64,000 nt of DNA, from NCBI RefSeq assembly GCF_958298935.1, contig NC_084924.1, positions 26,261,819 through 26,325,818 of the forward strand, in the 5' to 3' direction. This document shows, in pieces, positions 12,014 to 23,019 of this stretch (position 1 is its first letter; each line of letters starts with the position of its first letter). The stretch is from Phragmites australis. Lineage: Eukaryota > Streptophyta > Magnoliopsida > Poales > Poaceae. Position numbers and translations under genes: made by a program. The notes beneath the pieces are model-generated. The model ran no database searches, was not told where the DNA came from, and was given only the letters and a program-made list of their open reading frames with translations.

Positions 12014-12700
12014 TCAATGTATTTCAAGTCTATATCCCCCTTTTTCATTGTGGTCTCTCAGAAAGTGAAATCTCATATCTATATATTTGGTTCTGGAGTG
12101 TTGGACTAGATTATTAGCTAAGCTTATAGCACTGGTGTTGTCACACAAAAGTGGCACACTACTTAAATCTAACCCAAAGTCCCTCAAGGTAGCAACCGTC
12201 CACAAAATTTGTGAGCAACAGCTAGCGGCAACTATATATTTAGCTTCAGGAGTAGACGGCACAACGCTAGATTGCTTGCAAGAATACCAACACATAAGAG
12301 AAGTACCCAAGAAATGACACGTACCAGAAGTATTCTTCCTGTCAATTCTACACCCAGCAAAATCCGCATCAGAAAAACCTCGAAGAGAAAGCAAAGAGGA
12401 AGCATAAAACCAGAGTCCATACTTGAGAGTGTGCTTGAGGTCCTTGATGAAGCTTGGAAGTGCGCACAGAGGCAGACAATGAAGTGCATGTCCAATCTTG
12501 TCACCGTCAGGTATAAAAGGGAGCCAATCATGCTCCTGAACTCCCATTGGTCCATCGCTTCGCTATCTTCATCCGGATCAAGCACAGTCAAGGTAGCCAT
12601 TGGTGTCGCCAAGGGCTTCCCGTTGCTCATGTCAAACTTCTTCAACAGCTCCTTGGTGTACATCATCTGGTGGACGAACGTACCATGTATGCATTTCTTG
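12014..12700 (-). pseudogene. Element C RNase H
   Basis: The minus-strand frame 12,547-12,014 contains GFSDADFAGCRIDRKNTSG, then GTSLMCWYSCKQSSV and the APEAEY-type motif as STPEAKYIVAAS, then LLCDNTSAISLANN and HSRTKYIDMRFHFLRDH. These are the copia RNase H landmarks. The preceding part (12,666-12,550: PMATLTVLDPDED, MIGSLLYLT) is in another frame, so there is at least one frameshift. The domain degrades the RNA strand during reverse transcription. This copy is inactive. Confidence 0.85.
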
Positions 12701-13330
12701 ATTTAAAGTCCAAGGAAGAAGTTGAGCTTGCCCATCTTGACATCTCAAACTCTCTGCTCATAGTTTCTACAAACTTGGCCACAAGTGCATGAGAAGAGTC
12801 ACCAATAATGATATCATCCACATAAATCTGAACAAGTAGGAAATATTTGCCATGCCTGAGAGTGAATAAAGTTTTATCAACCGACCCCATGACATACACA
12901 TGCTCTAACGAGAAAGATCTCAACCTATCATACCAAGTCCTAGGTGCTTGCTTAAGCCCATACAAAGCTTTCTGAAGCTTGTAAACTTTATGAGGTTATT
13001 TTGGATGCTCAAAGCCTGGGGATTACTTGACATAGACCTCTTCATGTATGAAACCATTTAGGAACGCACTCTTGACACCCATTTCATACAGCTTGAAACC
13101 CTGGGATGCCGAAAAGCAAGAATGATCCTAATGGCTTCTAGCCTAGCTACCGGTGCAAAGGTCTCTCCAAAGTCTATCCCCTCTATTTGAGTGAAATCCT
13201 GAGCCACTAGTCTAGTCTTATTTCTCACTACGAACCCATCCTCCCCTTATTTGTTTTTAAAAACCCATTTTGTACCTATGGTGTGAACATTGGGAGGTGG
13301 CTCTACAAGGATCTAAACTTAGTTTCTCTC
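12660..13330 (-). pseudogene. Element C reverse transcriptase
   Basis: At 12,965-12,663 the minus strand reads MYGLKQAPRTWYDRL and then the catalytic box VQIYVDDIIIG, with both aspartates retained. Further upstream (13,000-13,330) is the conserved N-terminal RT part that includes KPLGCKWVF-like and FLNG-like segments in broken frames. The domain is copia type. Stops and frameshifts make it non-coding. Confidence 0.85.
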
Positions 13331-13619
13331 AAAGTTTTCTAACTCTTCATTCATGGCATTTATCCAATTTGAATCAGATAAAGCATGTCCAATATCATGG
13401 GGCTCAAAAGAAATAACGAATGCAGAATCAGTAAAAGGAGCATGAGAAGCAGACTTGGATCTAGTTACCCTCACATCGTGATCTCCGATCATCATGTGTG
13501 GGGGATGTCACCACTGAATGTGTTAAAGGGCCTCACACGTGAGAGAACCTCCCCCTCGAACACAGCTAGTGCAGGCTTGAGAGCAGCTAAAGTAGATGTA
13601 GAGGCTACATGACCCTCTG

Positions 13620-15010
13620 CTAGAGTAAAAGAAGCAGGAGCAAACTTTGAAGCAGGTGTGACCAAGGGAAGTAGTGGATCACCCTCGTCATCACCGAGAG
13701 CTGGAAGGTTACCATGTACAAAGATGCTCTCGCCATCTCCCGATCACCTGCACACTCAAAGACAGAACTAACACAGGGGGTTGATTCATCAAAAGTCACA
13801 TCATAGGATTTCACGATAGTGTTAGTGTCAAAATTGCAAACCCTATAAACATGACTATAAAGAGAATACCCCAAGAAAATGCCATCAGAAGAGCGCGACT
13901 CGAACTTGTCAAGATTGCCATATTTTAGGATGAAGCATCGGCAACCAATAACTCTCAAATGTGAAACTTTCAGTTTCCTCTCAAAGTGCAACTTACAAGA
14001 AGTTAAATTCAAGATCGAGCGCAAGAAAATCCTATTTGAGATGTAGCACGCTGTGGTAATAGCCTCACCTCAAACTTCCTATGAATCCTATGCTCATCGA
14101 GCATCGTCCTAGCCATCTCCACCAAAGTTCTATTCTTTTTTTCAACTACGCTATTCTACTAAGAAACGCGTGGAGTAGAAAATTTATGCTCAATACAATA
14201 TTCAAAGCAGAAAGTATCAAAAAGATAGTTCTTGAACTCAGTGCCATTATCACTACGAATTGCTTTTAAAGCACCTGAGAGTTCTTTGAACAATCTCAAA
14301 GCTAAGCTTCGAAAGTGTGAGAACATTTCATCCTTGCTTACAAGAAAGAAGACCTAAGAGTAGCGAGAGTAATTGTCAACAATAACAAGTACATACCACT
14401 TCCCACCCGCCGAATGAACCTGGCAAGGACCAACAGTGTCCATACAGAGAAGTCCTCCCGGTCGTTCAGTCATCACCAGATTGACTAGTGGGTGAGGAGC
14501 GGCAACCATCTTGCCATGCCGATAAGGAGCACAAACATGGTTCTTCTCAATCTTGAGCTTGGGTAATCCTCAGATCAAGCCTAGGAAACTAAAACGAGTA
14601 AGCAAATCAAAGCTCATATGCCCTAATCTCATATGCCACATTCAAAGCTTAGAAGAAAGTTGAGCAAGTAAACACCGAGAAGAAACAGAAACCTCAGAAA
14701 AATTGGCTCGAAAAACTCACCCAACTGGAGAAATCTTGCAAATCAAAGCGCCATAAGAATCAAGAACTCGAGAAGTATCGCACTTAAAGCGCAGTTCCAA
14801 GTCCTCATCTAGCAACTAAGATACAGAGAGCAAGTTGTATCACAGATGCTCAACCAAAACCACATCGTTGAGGGTAAAACTCTCATTTACCTTTATTGTT
14901 CCTTCGGCCTTCACTCTTCCTTTCCGATCATCTCTGAAAGTGATGTACTTGTGATGCTTTGCCGAGGTGAGGCTAGAGAACCATGATGAATCTCAAGTCA
15001 TGTGGCACGA
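13620..15010 (-). pseudogene. Element C integrase (zinc-binding, core and C-terminal parts)
   Basis: From right to left on the minus strand: a GAG-pre-integrase-like segment (about 14,600-14,900), the catalytic core with LLCMDTVGPCQVHSAGGKW (about 14,395-14,455) and AIRSDNGTEF (about 14,240-14,265), and the C-terminal part (13,620-14,024) with HLRVIGCRCFILK, SSDGIFLGYS and SYDVTFDE. This is a copia integrase. Several stops interrupt the core. The enzyme would insert cDNA into chromosomes. Confidence 0.85.
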
Positions 15011-15249
15011 ACAACTGGTGTCAATGAGCCACTTGTTCTCCAGGCCTCTACCTGCCATCTACATAGAAGAAGAATAGAAGGTGAATGACTCAATACTGGG
15101 GTTAGTAAAAAACCTCCTGGGAATCCAATGCTGGGTCATCCGCCTTGAAGCAAAAATAGTAGAAGCATGCAACTCAACACCAACACACTGGGGACAAGTA
15201 CTATGATGAGGAACATGTGGTCCACCAAAGCGCTGGGACTCCAACCCTC

Positions 15250-17300
15250 TTACATGTGGACCAAAACCATATGATTCATGGCAAAATCCACACCGGGTAA
15301 TGCCTCTAGAAAGAGAGTGAAAAGTGCTAGAGACTCGTAGGTAAGAGCAAGGAAAAGGCTCATGTACATCAACAGAGGGACGGTACATGTCTCGGGTACT
15401 CCACTCTCACTCACGCCTCTCATCTCTCCTACGGCGAAAGAAAAACCTAACAAGGTGACCCTCCCGCTGACAATAGGTGTAGTGGTAAATCTCTCAAGAG
15501 CTCGGCTATTGGGCTCTCTCATAGGAGCTCTCACCTTAAGTTGTGGAGCTTTCTTAGCCTGTGGTGCGAGTTTCTTTTTGAAGGGTTGTGGTATGGATTT
15601 CTTCTTGATAGGTGGTGGTATGATATTGATTTTGGTCTTTTCAGCATTTAGGGTAGTAAGTGTGGTGAACACAGTCTTACTCTCCTCATTATATGCCACC
15701 CTCTCAAAACCCAAGCCAAAAGCCAAACCTGCCTTGGCAACACACATCTTGGTCTTAGCCAAGATCAAATTTATTTTTCCTTTGCCCTTTGAGCACTTCT
15801 CCACTAGAGAAAAGAGGTACCCATTTTTAGTCAAAAGCTTTTGAATTTGCCCTCTAACCCAGCTGAGCTTATCCTGAAAGATAATTCAGGTGGAACGATT
15901 CGGTTGCACATCCTTCAAACACCCAACACTCTCCAATCTAGATTCTAGCTTCTTAAGGTTCTTGTCTTTCAGTTCAACATCCTTTGCAAGCAAAGGATAA
16001 TTCTTGCGAGCACCTAAGAGAATAGACCTAAACTCCTCCTCAAGGAGCTTCTTCTCGACATTCTCAAACCGACTGGTGATTTGAGTGTGCACATTTCAAA
16101 GCTCGGCAAGTTCAGCCATGACAATGAAACAACTATCACACTCCTCAATATCATGTTTAGACCTAAGTAATGCAAGTTCAGTAGACACAGACTCACACTT
16201 AGGTCTAATATCCTTCAACTCACGCACAACTTTCTTAAATAATCGATCCTGGCTAACAAGAGCATCATTCAAGGTATCAACTTGAATGAAAAGCTAGTTG
16301 TAGAAAAGCAATACCTCGAAAGGATCAAGCTCGAGGTCGATGTAGTCGTCGTTGTCATCCACAATGAGGTGGAGGCTAATGAAGTCCTTGGCCTTCTTCT
16401 TGCACTTAACTTGCGGTTCCTCCTCCTCCGAGCTCTCCTCCTCACTTAAAGAGATGTCGATGTCGCTCAGAACCACCACAAACACCCTAGAAGCCATCTT
16501 AGCTGCCTTCTTGGCCATCTTGTCATAGTTCTTCTTGAATAATGGCTTCTTGAACTTGTCGGTGTCATGGTTATGGTCCTCCCTCTTCTTGAGCTTGGGG
16601 CAGTCCGCCTTGAAGTGGGTGGTATCAGCACACTCAAAGCAGGCACAGGAACCGTCTCTCCTTCAGTCTCGACAGCTATTGTAGAAGTGGGTGAACTTCT
16701 TTACAATCAACGCAAGGTCCTCATCATCAAGCGCATCCACCTGATCCTTTGTGATAGAGACTAAGAAAGACAAAGCAAACCCACTCGGTGAAGTGTTAGC
16801 TCAAGAAAAGGCAGCTCTAGCCTGATTGCCACCACTAGGTCCAAAAACCAATGCCATGTTCTGAGACAGAGGTTTTCGAGGCCTATCCAAGCCGCCTTGG
16901 ATATCTCAATGGACTTGAGCTTACTGAAGAGTTCATCACAAGTCAACATATTATAACTTGGTGACTCTTCAATGCTCAAGATGTTCACTTCCTATATGCT
17001 ATGATCAAGAGCATAGAGAAACTTGATCATCCTCTCATGGTCAGAGTAGGGCAAAACACCATTGGATCTAAGGTTGCTCATAATTCCATCAAAACGAGCA
17101 AAGATAGTATCCAAATATTCATCGGGCCCTTTCACAAACATTTGGTATTCTTTGTTGTATGTGTTTTGGTATCTGGTCTTAATCTGATTAGTGTCTTCAT
17201 GAAAGATACTTAGAGTAGTCCAGATCTCCAAGGTAGTATGAAGGTGTTGGACCCTATCAAACTCATTCCGACTTAGCCTTGTGAACAAAATATTTCCGAT
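15250..17300 (-). pseudogene. Element C gag
   Basis: The capsid part is at 17,288-16,992 (MFTRLSRNEFDRVQHLHT, IFARFDGIMSNLR). The continuation 16,988-16,761 has SYNMLTCDELFSKLKSIE. A CCHC zinc knuckle (CFECADTTHFKADC) lies at about 16,605-16,650, and an acidic/lysine-rich segment with SEEEESSEEEEPQVKCKKK at 16,294-16,518. A long hydrophilic tail follows at 15,250-16,092. This organisation fits SIRE/Maximus gag. Frames change several times, so the gene is dead. Confidence 0.8.
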
Positions 17301-17537
17301 CTTTTTGTTAGTCTCATACTATTCAATTTGAACCTAAGTCATGTGAGCAGCAGGGATCTCGTGGTTAGAATCAACTACTTCTCATATTGCACTTCCTTGG
17401 CTTAGAAGATTAGCCTCCATGCATACCTTCCAGTATGAAAAATCACGGCTATCAAATAACGGAATCTTCCCACTTCTCTCCATGTCGCCTATAGATCACA
17501 AAGCCGGTTAAGGTCAATGAGTGATCAAACCAAATCT

Positions 17538-17542
17538 GATAC
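17538..17542. repeat. Target-site duplication GATAC, left copy (solo LTR E)
   Basis: GATAC precedes solo LTR E, and the second copy is at 19,014-19,018. Confidence 0.85.
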
Positions 17543-19013
17543 TGTCAGAGGATTAGCTCCTGTCGCAGGGATCCCGAGAGACCCCTTTTTAGAGATTCGG
17601 TCGGGGGGATGATCCTGAATAAGTTTGTCGGAGAAATAAATGGAAGTGGATGTAAATGCAACGGCCGGTGGTGGGGGATGATCGACCTAGTGCAAAGAGA
17701 AATGAATGCACCGGAGTTTTGACAGGTTCGGGCCGCACGGGAGCGTAATACCCTACTCCTGTATGGATGCAATAACTGTCCTGAGGGAAATCCCTCGAGG
17801 ATGTATCTGGTTACAAGAATGTTGTGTCTAACTAAGAGCTTGAGGCTCCTTGTTCTTCGGCTGGAGCTCTGCTCAGGCTTGCTCACAATGTCTCCGTTTG
17901 TTGGCTTGGTTCGTTGTGGGGTTCGTCTTCTTCGTGAGTCAACTCGTGCCCCCCTCTTTTGTTCTCTCTTGTGTGCCGACTCTTTTATGCACTCGCCGGC
18001 CGCGACATACCCCGAACGGGAAGGAAGGGGCACAAGTTCCAAGACACCACGACTGAGAAAGGCGTCATCATTTCCTCTGGGTGAAGTGACTAGGGCGATG
18101 GAAAAACGCGGCGCGCGTCCGGTCACTTGTCACTATGGACGCCCTGGCAACGGGTGCCGTTGAGAGGGCCCACCAGGCAGCCACAGAGCCACCCGGCGTG
18201 CCCGCCCTGTCTTGTTCCTCTGCCACGGCAGGGCGGCAGGCGGAACGCCTTGATCCTGGCAATGTTATCCCGAGACACACTGGATGATACGGGACGGGAC
18301 CCCTGCAATTAATAGCCCCACGCCCCTCTGCCAAAGCATGGCAGGAACTGACGCTGCGACGGGAGCAGTTGGATATGTCAGGCCACGCGCGCTCATTTAA
18401 TGCGGCCTTGGACCTCTGACGGGCGGACACCTCATCGGTGGGCCCCTTGGGGGCCTCTCTAGGTCGTCAGGGAACCGAGTGCTCGGGGGTACCGTTCACC
18501 TCCCCGAGCACTCTCTCCCGGGAATGCCTATCTTTGTCTTCGGGGTACCGGGTGCTCGGGTGTACTGTTCACCTCCCCGAGCACTCTCTCCCGGGAATGC
18601 TTATCCCTGTATGAGCCTTCGGGGAACCGAGAGCCCGGGGGCTGCCACGTGCAGCCCCGAGCATTCTCTCCCGAGCACTTTCGCACTGGCCCTCGGGGAA
18701 CCGTGCGCTCGGGGACTGCTGCGCGCAGTCCCCGAGCACTCTCTCCCGGAACTTAGCCCTTCTGATCATCGGGGGACTAGGGTGCTCAGGGGTGACCGGA
18801 CACCTCCCCGAGCACTTTCTTCCCAGTACTTAGACTCTGTGGGTCATCGGGGAACTGGGGTGCTCGGGGACCAGAGACTGTGGCCCCGAACACCTTCTCC
18901 CGGAACTTAGACTTTCCTCATCCCGCAGGAGGGACCTCGCGGGATGGTGACACGTGGTGGATGGCTGGCCTAGCCTCGGGACTCAGGGACCCCCGGTTCC
19001 TGATACACCGACA
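17543..19013 (-). mobile_element. Solo LTR E (gypsy-type, 1,471 bp)
   Basis: Its ends are TGTCAG (17,543) and CCGACA (19,013), flanked by GATAC on both sides. Read on the minus strand it starts TGTCGGTGTATCAGGAACCG, a start typical of grass gypsy LTRs, so minus orientation is favoured though not proven. It contains no gag-pol. Its right half (18,470-18,900) is built of repeated hairpin units. The frames inside (for example 17,545-18,126 and 18,479-18,910) arise from this GC-rich repeat DNA and are not genes. Confidence 0.8.
18470..18905. repeat. About six diverged 70-bp units, each an inverted repeat, inside solo LTR E
   Basis: Units of the form GTGCTCGGGG...CCCCGAGCAC followed by TCTCTCCCGG recur at about 18,475, 18,548, 18,625, 18,705, 18,780 and 18,850. 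In each, the GCTCGGGG arm pairs with the CCCCGAGC arm across a loop of about 10-15 bases. The spacing is 70-80 bp. The loops differ between units while the arms are kept. Confidence 0.8.
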
Positions 19014-19018
19014 GATAC
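19014..19018. repeat. Target-site duplication GATAC, right copy (solo LTR E)
   Basis: Matches 17,538-17,542. Confidence 0.85.
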
Positions 19019-19022
19019 CAAT

Positions 19023-20943
19023 TGTAAGACCGAGAACAGTGACTAGAGAGAGCAAATAGGTGCCTTACAAATTTCTTGCAAAATAGATGGCCTACTCTTT
19101 ATTCACCTAATGCTCCTAAAAAATGCACAAACGAAAGCATAAAGTTTATAAAGACAAAGCGAGAAACAAAGTTCTAAGGAAACATGACTTCATGACAGAA
19201 TATGAATCATAGGCTCTATTCAAGATCATTCCATGCATTTTTGAGTAAAAAAGCTTCAAACTTGAAAAAAAAAGCAAAAAGACAGTCACCTAAACAAGCA
19301 ACTTCCCAAGTTAATGGTTTAGAGACAAAGGGATTCAAGACCCTCTCAAATATATGAGTATATAAACATTTATGCCTCTCACAATAAGAAGAACAACTTT
19401 CCAAGGTTGAAAATCGTAGCTCAAAGGCAAAAATAAAAATCAATAAGAAAATTACAACCGAAAAAGGAAAACTTGCAAACTTGCAAGGGAACCAACAGAG
19501 AGAGACTAGAGGGAGGGGAATTCAAGCGTATGCAAAAATGTATAGTTCATTACTCAAAGAGGTCAGCCCTATTTTATGTGGATTACAATTATTTTTCTCT
19601 CAAAAACTCTCATATATTACATAGGTTAAGCATTCATCTTCCTCTTCTCTAAAATCCTAGCAATAGGCTCTCAAATGGGTGGTACAATAGGCTCAAGTGG
19701 TTAGTTCATCCTCTCCTATAGCCCTACCCCTCTATTTTATAGGTTTAAAAAATTTGACATCTAAGTTTCCTAGCTTGTTACCAAAAATCCCTATCTTGTA
19801 GTACATTCGTATCTACAACCAATGTCATTTTAGTCTATTTCTTACTCCGTCCATCAAATGACCGCAACGCCTTCACGACTTAGCTTCGCCTCGACGCAAG
19901 CTTTGTGATGGTGCCACATACTCCTCCAGTCTTCCTAGGGTTTTGAGACCCAACCATGAAACTCTCTGTACGCTTCTCAAAGCGTGACTCATCACTTGCT
20001 TACACCTTAAGCAAGTGCTCTGATGTCAACACATGTACTCCGTCTTGCAATCCTGATCATTGGCACGTCTCTCCCACTTTCGATCCCTCGAGCTGCCTTG
20101 TCACTTGCACCGGCATCGCTTTCACTTGACTTTATCAATACACCGTCTTCGCCCTCCGTTTCATGCTTTACTTGACCTCCACGTGTACAGTTAGGATCAC
20201 CTTTGATTCCGTTCGGCCTCATTGATCGTCCAACACCTAGCACCCACTTAGACCTGATCACCCACCATCGACCACTAAGTTGTATTAATCACCTGCACAT
20301 AATGAGACAAGCAAATATACATGCACATAATAAGACAAGTAAATATGTATCTCCCAACACCATGTGAACTCATCACACGCTAGTCCAAATCAAAGTCCCT
20401 ACATAAAGACCAAGTCGCACAAAAAATGTGAACATCGGATGGTCTGACGCTCACACCAGTACAAGCACCGGACCATTCGGTGCATACACTCCCTCTGGCT
20501 CTAGAGTCCCTCTGAAAAAATGCTTTGCTGTTTCTCCAATGTTCAGTCATGCCCATCACCGGACCTTCCGGTGAGGATAGCGCCAGTCATACCATTTTGC
20601 AGCATCTCTGTTAAAGGGTCCAATGTTCAAAACCTCTCAACACCGAATCTTCCGGTGAGTAGGTCAGCTCTAGCACCAAAAACTTGTACCTCTGTTAAAT
20701 GCTCTGTTGTATCCTTCCACAGAGCACCAGACTATCCAGTGAGAATAATTTGTCTCACACCGGATTGTCCAATGAGCACACTTTTCTTAGACTCAAATAG
20801 ACAAGTTTAACTCTAAATTTGATTAGTTTCAAACATAAACAAGCTTATGTGATCTTAAAATCATCTAACCAAATCAACACTTTATTAATCACTCATCACA
20901 TACAAACCAAGACACATTTCTACTTGTTTCTAAGGATCCAACA
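19023..20943 (-). repeat. Element C 5' LTR (about 1.92 kb)
   Basis: On the plus strand it runs from TGTAAGACC to GGATCCAACA, so on the minus strand it starts TGTTGG and ends TTACA. The tRNA-Met primer site follows its minus-strand 3' end. It matches the 3' LTR part (6,920-8,240) and the solo copy (25,614-27,080). A minus-strand TATA-like box is near 19,730 (CTATTTTATAGG on plus). Several short segments containing CACCGGA..TCCGGTGAG recur at 20,400-20,780. It holds no genes. Confidence 0.85.
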
Positions 20944-21545
20944 ATGTTTTCTTTCAGAGATGACCAAATGGGACTATCGGGCCGACCCGACACGGGCCCG
21001 TTTTAACACGACTCAAATGGCCCAGCTACTATAACAGGTCATACTGTGTTAGCCAGCATGCCTCCCCTCAGCCCACGGCATGGCCCCGTCGGCCACCGTG
21101 TCATGCGGGGTTAGGCTAGGCACGATTACGACCTAGCGGCATGATCGGCTCAGCGGACACGACAAACACGACGGGCACGGTGCCACGGATGGGCCCGTCA
21201 GCCTAATTGGCCAAAAAATAAAAAATAGCTATAGAATTAAAAATTATATAAAAAATAGATAAAAATAAGATAAAATATAGAAAATAAATAAAAATAGCTA
21301 TAAAATTAAAAAATATATAGAAAATAAAAAATAGCCAAACTCAGACGTATCGATCTAGATCGTGTCTGCCCGTACCATATCCATACCAGCTCAGACTAGG
21401 CTGTGCCCGTGCCGATCAGCACACCGTGTCACACACTCAGCCAGCACAATCTATAGCCTTATGTCATGCTAGCTCGGCTCATCTTAACCTAGATCATACC
21501 ATCTGTAGACTATACCTATAATATCATATCTCGAACCAATCCAAT
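20944..21545. repeat. Unclassified repeat: GC-rich GGCC/CGGGC arms around an AT-rich core
   Basis: GC-rich flanks (20,965-21,210 and 21,340-21,480) full of GGGCC, CGGGCC and CACGGTG motifs enclose an AT-rich core (21,225-21,330) of repeated AAAATAGATAAAA-like words. Such sequence is common in grass hAT-like and other non-autonomous DNA elements. Clear terminal repeats and target duplications could not be identified, so the class is left open. No coding sequence. Confidence 0.35.
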
Positions 21546-21559
21546 AAACACGATCTATT

Positions 21560-22084
21560 TAGATATCTTTATTTCCTTTCTTATTCAGTCGCCGTCCTCC
21601 TTATCCACATGGGAAGAAGAAAGTGAAACAAGGTGGCCACCAGAGAGCGGCGGCACCCGGTTTCGCCTCGCTTTTCTTTGTCTGCTCCTTTCTCTCTCTT
21701 TCTTCGATTGTTGTCTAGAGTATCTTGTTAGGAGGATTAGATACTACTATAATAATATAATAGTATATGAGATCGAGCACTATGAATCCTGACAATGACT
21801 TTGATAGCATGATCTGTGCGGCATGAGAGCAGTGCCGGGTGCTAGGCAACAACTCTTCGATTCAATCGAGCAGGACAGGAGGGGACCACCGGCAGAGACC
21901 GTGCATCAGGAGGCTGGGCTCGCAGTTACTAGTACTAGATAAGTGGCAGCCTTTATCTATCTTCCCATATCTACTTCTTTCCTCTGCTCCTATCCCTTTA
22001 CTTTTTTCCTCTGCTCGCAGTCACTCCCCTCTCCGCCGCTCCTGCTGACTCTGGACCTCCAACGTTGGGGAAACAAAACCAAAG
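21560..22084 (+). other. Probable promoter and 5'-UTR exon region of the LON-domain gene
   Basis: A CT-rich leader (21,680-22,050) ends at AAAG|GTAACA, a good plant splice donor with the GT at 22,085-22,086. AACCAATCCAATAA at about 21,533-21,546 resembles CCAAT-type promoter elements. The transcription start cannot be placed. The 163-codon open frame beginning at 21,943 has no recognisable domain and runs through the donor, so it is taken as chance or an upstream frame. Confidence 0.4.
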
Positions 22085-22983
22085 GTAACACCACTCTCGA
22101 ACCCTACCTACACGCTGTAATCCTTCCATCCATCCTTCCTTTCTTTCTTTCTTTTCAAGAAGTGTGCTTTTTTATGTTGCTGCACCCTGTTCCCCCGTGT
22201 CGTGTCTCTGCGGTGCCCTCAGGGGGAGAAACTTCTCCAATCTCGCCAAATTGGTGTGGTGACCAGTTAGTTGCTCGGATCCCGCCCAGAGGAGTGGCTC
22301 GCATCTTCTCCCGAGTCCTGATTCTTGCAGCGAGGGTTTACAAGGAGCTTTATCTTCTAGTCATCGCAGGGATTTCCGGAGATTTTCCCCTAATCAACGG
22401 AAACCCTGCCTGCCGTGGGAATAAGCAGCCTTAATCCTGCTGATGCTAGTTAGTGCACAGTCGTCATCGATCAAAGGGCAGGTCTTCATCAAACCCCACC
22501 TAACTGTAATTTTCACTCCGTTTCACTCGCATCCTACTCTAGGTAGTACGTACAGCAGATAGGATGATAAGCAGAAACTTTTCTCTCTCTTACTTTTTTT
22601 CTCAACTGTTGATATAAGCAGAAACATGAGTCAGATGGTTAAGCAAAACATGAATCAGATGGTTAGTGAATTGGTACTTGTGTACTCCATGTGGTATGGA
22701 AGGCATCATGTTCTGGACTTTGTAGTGGTTTTGACTCCTAATGCAAGCACCCCATAATTGTGGTTCTTAGTATTGACACAGGATTGCTTTTTTTAAATAA
22801 CTGTTAATGTAGCATTGCTATATTTGTTACATGAGTTTCATCTCAGGAACTCAAAACTTCAATTAATTACTGATGTGTCATAGTTGCCTACTAATCAGAG
22901 ATTTGTACTGTTGTTATATACGAAGAGTAATCCTATTACTGTCACAAGTTGCTGAATATGCATCTCTTCTTTCCTGTAAACAG
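22085..22983 (+). other. Candidate 5'-UTR intron of the LON-domain gene
   Basis: GT at 22,085 and a pyrimidine-rich acceptor CTTTCCTGTAAACAG ending at 22,983 bound about 0.9 kb of AT-rich, non-coding sequence directly before the coding start. Leader introns are frequent in grass genes. An acceptor at about 22,856 (CATCTCAG) is an alternative. Confidence 0.4.
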
Positions 22984-23019
22984 CACTGATCACACCAGAA
23001 GGGAAGCCCTTATATACAT

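Larger units (their letters stand above)
17535..19020 (-). other. Element C primer-binding site (initiator tRNA-Met), split by solo LTR E
   Basis: Plus strand TCTGATAC at 17,535-17,542 continues after the E insertion and its duplicated GATAC as CA at 19,019-19,020. Together they give TCTGATACCA, the complement of the copia primer site TGGTATCAGA. It lies two bases from C's 5' LTR. Confidence 0.85.
6920..20943 (-). mobile_element. Element C: Ty1/copia, SIRE/Maximus-like, minus strand (host of A, D and E)
   Basis: The 5' LTR is 19,023-20,943. The primer-binding site is complementary to initiator tRNA-Met (TGGTATCAGA on minus), though split by solo LTR E. Gag (17,288 to about 15,250), integrase (about 15,000-13,620), reverse transcriptase (about 13,260-12,660) and RNase H (about 12,666-12,014) follow in the copia order with integrase before RT. 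A long non-coding 3' tract (12,013-10,560) and the partial 3' LTR complete it. The acidic, lysine-rich gag extension and long LTR fit the SIRE/Maximus lineage; lineage is inferred. The base run ATGTT at 20,944 would be one target-duplication copy, with its partner outside the window. Confidence 0.85.

Noticed and set aside
18470..18905. Regularly spaced repeats that might suggest a CRISPR-like array
   Set aside because: Units are diverged palindromes inside a flanked LTR of a plant genome. There are no unique equal-length spacers and no cas genes.
17545..18910. Frames of 120-193 codons in solo LTR E
   Set aside because: They lie wholly within a TSD-flanked LTR on both strands, are arginine/proline rich and match no family I recognise.
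21943..22434. 163-codon frame upstream of the LON gene
   Set aside because: It crosses a strong splice donor, has no domain and lies in CT-rich leader sequence.
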